A stretch of DNA of 64,000 nucleotides, taken from the NCBI GenBank assembly GCA_947623455.1, contig OX392529.1, positions 7,750,001 through 7,814,000 on the forward strand, written 5' to 3'. The position numbers and the translations under genes were made by a program. The DNA comes from Mimachlamys varia. Lineage: Eukaryota; Mollusca; Bivalvia; Pectinida; Pectinidae. The notes under the pieces were generated by a model, which was not told the DNA's origin, did no database searches, and saw only the letters and a list, made by a program, of their open reading frames with translations. How positions within the stretch are numbered: position 1 is the stretch's first letter; each line of letters opens with the position of its first letter. Of this stretch, positions 56,501-64,000 are shown one piece after another.

Positions 56501-59500
56501 CGGTACCAGTACATGACAGGAATATATCAACTACAGTTAGTGAACAGACAGTCATTCCGGTACCAGTACCTGACAGGAATATATCAACTACAGTTAGTGA
56601 ACAGACAGTCATTCCGGTATCAGTACCTGACAGGAATATAACAACTACAGTTAGGGTAGAGACAGTCATTCCGGTACCAGTACCTGACAGGAATATAACA
56701 ACTACAGTTAGTGAACAGACAGTCATTCCGGTATCAGTACCTGACAGGAATATAACAACTACAGTTAGAGTACAGACAGCCATTCCAGTACCAGTACCTG
56801 ACAGGAATATATCAACTACAGTTAGTGAACAGACAACCATTCCCGTACCAGTACCTGACAGGAATATAACAACTACAGTTAGGGTAGAGACAGTCATTCC
56901 GGTATCAGTACCTGACAGGAATATAGCAACTACAGTTAGTGAACAGACAGTCATTCCGGTATCAGTACCTGACAGGAATATATCAACTACAGTTAGTGAA
57001 CAGACAGTCATTCCGGTACCAGTACCTGACAGGAATATAACAACTACAGTTAGGGTAGAGACAGCCATTCCAGTATCAGTACCTGACAGGAATATAACAA
57101 CTACAGTTAGTGAACAGACAGTCATTCCGGTACCAGTACCTGACAGGAATATAACAACTAAAGTTAGGTTTGGTTGGTAGGTTGATTGTTTTTACGTCCT
57201 ATTAACGGCCAGGGTTATTTAAGGGCGACCTCCCGGTGTTTGCGACGATGTTGATTTGGTTGTGTTGAGAGCCTGTCAGTGTAGAGTAGAACACGTCGTA
57301 CACTTGTGTTATATCCTACCACTACTGTCAGTGTAGAGTAGAACACGTCGTACACTTGTGTTATATCCTACCACTACTGTCAGTGTAGAGTAGAACACGT
57401 CGTACACTTGTGTTATATCCTGCCACTACTGTCAGTGTAGAGTAGAACACGTCGTACACTTGTGTTATATCCTACCACTACTGTCAGTGAAGAGTAAAAC
57501 ACGTCGTACACTTGTGTTATATCCTGCCACTACTGTCAGTGTAGTGTAGAACACGTCGTACACTTGTGTTATATCCTGCCACTACTGTCAGTGTAGAGTA
57601 GGACACGTCGTACACCTGTGATATATCCTGTCACTACTGTCAGTGTAGAGTAGAACACGTCGTACACTTGTGTTATATCCTGCCACTACTGTCAGTGTAG
57701 AGTAGAACACGTCGTACACTTGTGTTATATCCTGCCACTACTGTCAGTGTAGAGTAGAACACGTCGTACACTTGTGTTATATCCTATCACTACTGTCAGT
57801 GAAGAGTAAAACACGTCGTACACTTGTGTTATATCCTGCCACTACTGTCAGTGTAGAGTAGAACACGTCGTACACTTGTGTTATATCCTGCCACTAATGT
57901 CAGTGTAGAGTAGAACACGTCGTACACTTGTGTTATATCCTGCCACTACTGTCAGTGTAGTGTAGAACACGTCGTACACTTGTGTTATATCCTGCCACTA
58001 ATGTCAGTGTAGAGTAGAACACGTCGTACACTTGTGTTATATCCTGCCACTACTGTCAGTGTAGAGTAGAACATGTCGTACACTTGTGTTATATCCTACC
58101 ACTATACTGTCAGTGTAGAGTAGAACATGTCATACACTTGTGTTGTATCCTGCCACTACTGTCAGTGTAGAGTAGGACACGTCGTACACCTGTGATATAT
58201 CCTACCACTACTGTCAGTGTAGAGTAGATCACGTCATACACTTGTGTTATATCCTACCACTACTGTCAGTGTAGAGTAGAACACGTCATACATTTGTGTT
58301 ATATCCTGCCACTACTGTCAGTGTAGAGTATAACACGTCGTACACTTGTGTTATATCCTGCCACTACTGTCAGTTTAGAGAAGAACATGTCGTACACTTG
58401 TGTTATATCCTGCCACTACTGTCAGTGTAGAGTAGAACATGTCGTACACTTGTGTTATATCCTGTCACTACTGTCAGTATAGAGTAGAACACGTCGTACA
58501 CTTGTGTTATATCCTACCACTACTGTCAGTGTATAGTAGAACACGTCGTACACTTGTGTTATATCCTACCACTACTGTCGGTGCAGAGTAGAACACGTCG
58601 TACACTTGTGTTATATCCTGCCACTAATGTCAGTGTAGAGTAGAACACGTCGTACACCTGTGATATATCCTGCCACTACTGTCAGTGTAGAGTAGAACAC
58701 GTCGTACACCTGTGATATATCATGCCACTACTGTCAGTGTAGAGTAGAACACGTCGTACACTTGTGTTATATCCTACCACTACTGTCAGTGTAGAGTAGA
58801 ACACGTCGTACACTTGTGTTATATCCTACCACTACTGTCAGTGTAGAGTAGGACACGTCGTACACTTGTGTTATATCCTGCCACTACTGTCAATGTATAG
58901 TAGAACAAGTCGTACACTTGTGTTATATCCTGCCACTACTGCCAGTGTAGAGTAGAACACGTCGTACACTTGTGTTATATCCTGCCACTACTGCCAGTGT
59001 AGAGTAGAACACGTCGTACACTTGTGTTATATCCTACCACTACTGTCAGTGTAGAGTAGAACACGTCGTACACTTGTGTTATATCCTACCACTACTGTCA
59101 GTGTAGAGTAGAACACGTCGTACACTTGTGTTATATCCTACCACTACTGTCAGTGTAGAGTAGAACACGTCGTACACTTGTGTTATATCCTACCACTACT
59201 GTCAGTGTAGAGTAGAACACGTCGTACATTTGTGTTATATCCTACCACTATACTGTCAGTGTAGAGTAGAACATGTCATACACTTGTGTTGTATCCTGCC
59301 ACTACTGTCAGTGTAGAGTAGGACACGTCGTACACCTGTGATATATCCTACCACTACTGTCAGTGTAGAGTAGAACACGTCATACACTTGTGTTATATCC
59401 TACCACTACTGTCAGTGTAGAGTAGAACACGTCATACATTTGTGTTATATCCTGCCACTACTGTCAGTGTAGAGTATAACACGTCGTACACTTGTGTTAT

Positions 59501-62500
59501 ATCCTGCCACTACTGTTAGTTTAGAGAAGAACATGTCGTACACTTGTGTTATATCCTGTCACTACTGTCAGTATAGAGTAGAACACGTCGTACACTTGTG
59601 TTATATCCTACCACTACTGTCAGTGTATAGTAGAACACGTCGTACACTTGTGTTATATCCTACCACTACTGTCGGTGCAGAGTAGAACACGTCGTACACT
59701 TGTGTTATATCCTGCCACTAATGTCAGTGTAGAGTAGAACACGTCGTACACCTGTGATATATCCTGCCACTACTGTCAGTGTAGAGTAGAACACGTCGTA
59801 AACTTGTGATATATCCTGCCACTACTGTCAGTGTAGAGTAGAACACGTCGTACACTTGTGTTATATCCTACCACTACTGTCAGTGTAGAGTAGAACACGT
59901 CGTACACTTGTGTTATATCCTACCACTACTGTCAGTGTAGAGTAGGACACGTCGTACACTTGTGTTATATCCTGCCACTACTGTCAATGTATAGTAGAAC
60001 AAGTCGTACACTTGTGTTATATCCTGCCACTACTGCCAGTGTAGAGTAGAACACGTCGTACACTTGTGTTATATCCTGCCACTACTGCCAGTGTAGAGTA
60101 GAACACGTCGTACACTTGTGTTATATCCTACCACTACTGTCAGTGTAGAGTAGAACACGTCGTACCCTTGTGTTATATCCTACCACTACTGTCAGTGTAG
60201 AGTAGAACACGTCGTACACTTGTGTTATATCCTACCACTACTGTCAGTGTAGAGTAGAACACGTCGTACACTTGTGTTATATCCTACCACTACTGTCAGT
60301 GTAGAGTAGAACACGTCGTACACTTGCGTATATCCTACCACCACTGTCAGTGTAGAGTAGAACACGTCGTACACTTGTGTTATAGCCTACCACCACTGTC
60401 AGTGTAGAGTAGAACACGTCGTACACTTGTGTTATAGCCTACCACTACTGTCAGTGTAGAGTAGAACACGTCGTACACTTGTGTTATATCCTGCCACTAC
60501 TGTCAGTGTAGAGTAGAACACGTCGTACACTTGTGTTATATCCTACCACTACTGTCAGTGTAGAGTAGAACACGTCGTACACTTGTGTTATATCCTACCA
60601 CTACTGTCAGTGTAGAGTAGAACACGTCGTACACTTGTGTTATATCCTACCACTACTGTCATTGTAGAGTAGAACACGTCGTACACTTGTGTTATATCCT
60701 GCCACTACTGTCAGTGTAGAGGTCAGTGTAGAGTAGAACACGTCGCACACTTGTGTTATATCCTACCACTACTGTCAGTGTAGAGGTCAGTGTAGAGTAG
60801 AACACGTCGCACACTTGTGTGAAATCCTACCACTACTGTCAGTGTAGAGTAGAACACGTCGTACACTTGTGTTACATCCTGTCACTACTGTCAGTGTAGA
60901 GTAGAACACGTCGTACACTTGTGTTACATCCTGCCACTACTGTCAGTGTAGAGTAGAACACGTCGTACACTTGTGTTATATCCTGTCACTACTGTCAGTG
61001 TAGAGTAGAACACGTCGTACACTTGTGTTACATCCTGTCACTACTGTCAGTGTAGAGTAGAACAGGTCGTACACTTGTGTTACATCCTGCCACTACTGTC
61101 AGTGTAGAGTAGAACACGTCGTACACTTGTGTAATATCCTGCCACTACTGTCAGTGTAGAGTAGAACACGTCGTACACTTGTGTTATATCCTGCCACTAC
61201 TGTCAGTGTAGAGTAGAACACGTCGTACACTTGTGTTATATCCTGCCACTACTGTCAGTGTAGAGTAGAACACGTCGTACACTTGTGTTATATCCTGCCA
61301 CTACTGTCAGTGTAGAGTAGAACACGTCGCACACTTGTGTTATATCCTGCCACTACTGTCAGTGTAGAGTAGAACACGTCGTACACTTGTGTTATATCCT
61401 GCCACTACTGTCGGTGTAGAGTAGAACACGTCGTACACCTGTGTTATATCCTGCCACTACTGTCAGTGTAGAGTAGGACACGTCGTACACTTGTGTTATA
61501 TCCTGTCACTACTGTCGGTATAGAGTAGAACACGTCGTACACTTGTGTTATATCCTACCACTACTGTCGGTGTATAGTAGAACACGTCGTACTCTTGTGT
61601 TATATCCTGTCACTACTGTCGGTATAGAGTAGAACACGTCGTACACTTGTGTTATATCCTGCCACTACTGTCGGTGTAGAGTAGAACACGTCGTACACCT
61701 GTGTTATATCCTGCCACTACTGTCAGTGTAGAGTAGGACACGTCGTACACTTGTGTTATATCCTGTCACTACTGTCGGTATAGAGTAGAACACGTCGTAC
61801 ACTTGTGTTATATCCTACCACTACTGTCGGTGTATAGTAGAACACGTCGTACACTTGTGTTATATCCTACCACTACTGTCGGTGCAGAGTAGAACACGTC
61901 GTACACTTGTGATATATCCTGCCACTACTGTCAGTGTAGAGTAGAACACGTCGTACACCTGTGATATATCCTACCACTACTGTCAGTGTAGTGTAGAACA
62001 CGTCGTACACTTGTGTTATATCCTACCACTACTGTCAGTGTAGAGTAGGACACGTCGTACACTTGTGTTATATCCTACCACTACTGTCAGTGTAGAGTAG
62101 GACACGTCGTACACTTGTGTTATTACCTGCCACTACTGTCAATGTATAGTAGAACAAGTCGTACACTTGTGTTATATCCTGCCACTACTGTCAGTGTAGA
62201 GTAGAACACGTCGTACACTTGTGTTATATCCTGTCACTACTGTCAGTGTAGAGTAGAACACGTCGTACACTTGTGTTATATCCTGTCACTACTGCCAGTG
62301 TAGAGTAGAACACGTCGTACACTTGTGTTATATCCTGCCACTACTGTCAGTGTAGAGTAGAACATGTCGCACACTTGTGTTATATCCTGCCACTACTGTC
62401 AGTGTAGAGTAGAACACGTCGTACACCTGTGTTATATCCTGCCACTACTGTCAGTGTAGAGTAGAACACGTCGTACACTTGTGTTATATCCTACCACTAC

Positions 62501-63571
62501 TGTCAGTGTAGAGTAGAACACGTCGTACACTTGTGTTATATCCTACCACTACTGTCAGTGTAGAGTAGAACACGTCGTACACTTGTGTTATATCCTGCCA
62601 CTACTGTCAGTGTAGAGTAGAACACGTCGTACACTTGTGTTATATCCTACCACTACTGTCAGTGTAGAGTAGAACACGTCGTACACTTGTGTTACATCTA
62701 CCACTACTGTCAGTGTAGAGTAGAACACGTCGTACACTTGTGTTACATCCTGCCACTACTGTCAGTGTAGAGTAGAACACGTCGTACACTTGTGTTATAT
62801 CCTGCCACTACTGTCAGTGTAGAGTAGAACACGTCGTACACTTGTGTTACATCCTGCCACTACTGTCAGTGTAGAGTAGAACACGTCATACACTTGTGTA
62901 ATATCCTGCCACTACTGTCAGTGTAGAGTAGAACACGTCGTACACTTGTGTTATATCCTGCCACTACTGTCAGTGTAGAGTAGAACACGTCGTACACTTG
63001 TGTTATATCCTGCCACTACTGTCAGTGTAGAGTAGAACACGTCGTACACTTGTGTTATATCCTGCCACTACTGTCAGTGTAGAGTAGAACACGTCGTACA
63101 CTTGTGTTATATCCTGCCACTACTGTCGGTTTAGAGTAGAACACGTCGTACACTTGTGTTATATCCTGTCACTACTGTCGGTGTAGAGTAGAACACGTCG
63201 TACACTTGTGTTATATCCTGTCACTACTGTCGGTATAGAGTAGAACACGTCGTACACTTGTGTTATATCCTACCACTACTGTCGGTGTATAGTAGAACAC
63301 GTCGTACACTTGTGTTATATCCTACCACTACTGTCGGTGCAGAGTAGAACACGTCGTACACTTGTGTTATATCCTGCCACTACTGTCAGTGTAGAGTAGA
63401 ACATGTCGTACACTTGTGTTATATCCTACCACTACTGTCAGTGTAGAATAGAACACGTCATACACTTGTGTTATATCCTGTCACTACTGTCAGTGTAGAG
63501 TAGAACATTATTTACCCGTAGTCCTGGTGCCACACGTGCCTAGCTCCTCGCCCTCCTTCCTTCAGCATCAG
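53461..63571 (-). CDS. Phytanoyl-CoA dioxygenase (PhyH) family protein, C-terminal five exons
   Basis: Exons in coding order: 63571-63516, 56057-55967, 55716-55587, 55319-55168 and 53580-53461 (549 nt, 182 aa plus TAG). All introns are GT-AG with matching phases 2, 0, 1 and 0. PhyH proteins are Fe(II)/2-oxoglutarate oxygenases that hydroxylate small or lipid substrates. The HxD iron ligands are in the first exon (VWHQD). The distal His is in CNIIHSS and the likely 2-oxoglutarate-binding Arg in KRRWAF, both in the fourth. [31 protein letters not shown] and [20 protein letters not shown] follow the usual family order. The N-terminal exons lie beyond the right edge. Every intron but one is loaded with minisatellite, two of them made of copies of the adjoining exon edge. 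Exact substrate and orthology unknown. Confidence 0.87.
53581..54059. other. 3' half of the last PhyH intron, non-repetitive part
   Basis: AT-rich, with a G-run at about 53934-53954. No exon seen. Confidence 0.4.
54060..55195 (-). repeat. 41-bp minisatellite made of an exon 3' end plus its 5' splice site
   Basis: About 27 units of about 41 bp, the last being the authentic end of the PhyH exon 55319-55168. Read on the minus strand each unit runs CAGTACACTCCACTCGAAAA then G|GTAGGTCATCC, i.e. codons for PQYTPLEK (or QYTSLDK) followed by a donor. Most units keep GTAGGT after AAG; a few have GTAAAC, GTACGT or a lost GT (GAAGGT at about 55083). The two unit types (CGAGTGGAG and CAAGTGAAG on the + strand) are interleaved. 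The array fills most of the intron that starts at this exon. Confidence 0.93.
55168..55319 (-). CDS. PhyH family gene, penultimate exon
   Basis: Encodes [37 protein letters not shown] and [12 protein letters not shown]. Holds the third iron ligand and the 2-oxoglutarate-binding Arg. Acceptor CCATTTAG, donor AAG|GTAAAC. Its last 30 bases are the seed of the adjoining minisatellite. Confidence 0.87.
55587..55716 (-). CDS. PhyH family gene, exon with [12 protein letters not shown]
   Basis: Encodes [18 protein letters not shown] through QFMEMDPG. Acceptor GAAACAG, donor GGTAGGC (phase 1). The 'G(S/T)HK-GRI-H' block is a strong PhyH family marker. Confidence 0.86.
55967..56057 (-). CDS. PhyH family gene, exon with [12 protein letters not shown]
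   Basis: Encodes [16 protein letters not shown] then [14 protein letters not shown]. Acceptor TTCCTGTCAG, donor CAG|GTCAGT. The first base completes the Gly codon from the upstream exon. Its first 28 bases are the exonic part of the adjoining 57-bp minisatellite. Confidence 0.86.
56030..57165 (-). repeat. 57-bp minisatellite made of a 3' splice site plus the start of the next exon
   Basis: Twenty units of 57 bp, the first being the authentic intron/exon junction at 56058/56057. On the minus strand each unit reads TATATTCCTGTCAG|GTACTG, then GTACCGGAATGACTGTCTGT, i.e. a pyrimidine-containing acceptor followed by a copy of the first 28 exon bases. The landmark CCTGACAGG recurs every 57 bp from 56057 to 57138, with 56 bp at two steps. 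The period equals 19 codons, so long low-complexity ORFs appear on both strands (for example 56424-57125); these are not separate genes. Confidence 0.94.
57166..57264 (+). repeat. Short dispersed repeat (TTTTTACGTCCTATTAACGG)
   Basis: Unique block between two arrays. The phrase 'TTTTTACGTCCTATTAACGGCCAGGG' (split here for length as TTTTTACGTCCTATT and AACGGCCAGGG), followed by TTATTTAAGGGCGACC, resembles a common mollusc dispersed repeat; that recognition is from memory. Confidence 0.35.
57265..63507. repeat. 52-bp minisatellite, about 120 units, in a PhyH intron
   Basis: The unit is GCCACTACTGTCAGTGTAGA, GTAGAACACGTCGTACACTT and GTGTTATATCCT. Variants alternate at a few sites (GCC/ACC/GTC-ACTACT, CAGTG/CGGTA, ACACG/ACATG). 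Multi-unit blocks recur: the series near 58105-59010 reappears at 59255-60110 (offset about 1,144 bp, 22 units), and 61420-61600 partly repeats at 61665-61850. The array ends 8 bases before the splice donor of the exon 63571-63516 and forms nearly the whole 7.5-kb intron. Confidence 0.96.
63516..63571 (-). CDS. PhyH family gene, exon with the HxD iron-binding motif
   Basis: Encodes [26 protein letters not shown] carries the His and Asp iron ligands; MLKE before them is typical of the family. Acceptor CATACTAAG, donor GG|GTAAAT (phase 2), which joins to G|TACTGG of the next exon to give DYGYWY. Short (56 nt) but fully consistent. Confidence 0.85.
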
Positions 63572-63889
63572 CTTAGTATGATAATGGTATACCTCTCCTC
63601 CCAAAAGCTTTGCATGACAAAAACAATGGATAGATTGATTACACGATACACAGTGGAACTTCACTACTGTTAAAGTTTACAATTTGCTTCACTACAACTA
63701 CTTCATCATCCAATAGTATACCTCTCTCAATGGTTTGGATAACAAAACCTCTTACCAGACTGATTACAGTGTGTACATGATGTATAGTTGAACTTGATCA
63801 CAGCTTCCTTTACTTAAACGACATCATGATACCTTTTTTTGTAAATAGTGAAAATAAACATATATATTATATAATTCAATATAGCGCTA
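63572..63889. other. PhyH intron, no exon seen
   Basis: AT-rich unique sequence; the remaining 5' exons must lie beyond the window. Confidence 0.4.
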
Positions 63890-64000
63890 TAACTAGAAAT
63901 GTGATTTTTGATGCAAGAAAGATAGGTGGGGTCTATTTTTCGATGGGGAAAGCTTTCCACCCTTTAGCTTTAATGACTACTGAGGGAGCATTTTTATCGA
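63890..64000 (+). repeat. Dispersed repeat, third copy (runs off the edge)
   Basis: GATTTTTGATGCAAGAAAGA, GGAAAGCTTTCCACCC and TTTAATGACTACTGAGGG match 34370-34480, and the first part matches 14070-14130. Confidence 0.55.

Noticed and set aside
56017..57125. Repeat protein of 19-residue units on the minus strand, and a Val/Pro-rich reading on the plus strand
   Set aside because: The 57-bp unit is explained as a copied intron/exon junction of the PhyH gene; no start, signal peptide or independent gene structure.

Overview
The window is metazoan nuclear DNA. Its genes are split into short exons with GT-AG introns, and it is rich in degenerate LINEs, Penelope-like fragments, a mariner, MITEs and very long minisatellites. 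The repeat types (tRNA-derived SINE, non-autonomous elements with satellite cores, many foldbacks) suggest a lophotrochozoan, most likely a bivalve mollusc. That placement is an inference, since no marker gene is present.

Only three host genes can be supported. Two are tandem paralogues of an inosine/uridine-type nucleoside hydrolase on the + strand (20854-29716 and 38392-41447). Each has five exons of identical length (189, 175, 117, 137 and 336 nt) that together encode 317 aa. The third, on the - strand, is the C-terminal part of a phytanoyl-CoA dioxygenase (PhyH) family gene: five exons between 63571 and 53461, 182 codons, with the 5' exons beyond the right edge.

Layout. 1-6.3 kb: end of a Penelope-like ORF, a hAT-like MITE and a large inverted repeat holding a LINE tail. 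6.3-13.8 kb: two copies of a dispersed element, each running into a 26-bp minisatellite. 13.8-18.5 kb: a foldback MITE, an L1-like ORF1 relic and a second copy of the hAT-like MITE. 19-30 kb: a 29-bp array, then nucleoside hydrolase A, whose first intron holds about 4.7 kb of 23-bp repeats, a mariner and a Penelope-like fragment. 31-34 kb: a Helentron/HINE-like element with a 155-bp satellite core, then a LINE relic. 36-45 kb: another 29-bp array, nucleoside hydrolase B and a 3-kb LINE in its 3' flank. 45.3-48.6 kb: a second HINE-like element with a 161-bp core. 49-52.2 kb: a Penelope-like relic and two small arrays. 52.8-64 kb: the PhyH gene and its arrays.

The most unusual feature is in the PhyH gene. 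One intronic minisatellite is built from copies of an exon's 3' end plus its 5' splice site (about 27 units of about 41 bp). Another is built from copies of a 3' splice site plus the start of the next exon (20 units of 57 bp). The gene is therefore flanked internally by ladders of decoy donors and acceptors, and one decoy donor would give an open, in-frame 71-residue extension. Separately, the single-copy ancestor of the 23-bp minisatellite of nucleoside hydrolase A can be seen at the matching place in intron 1 of nucleoside hydrolase B.
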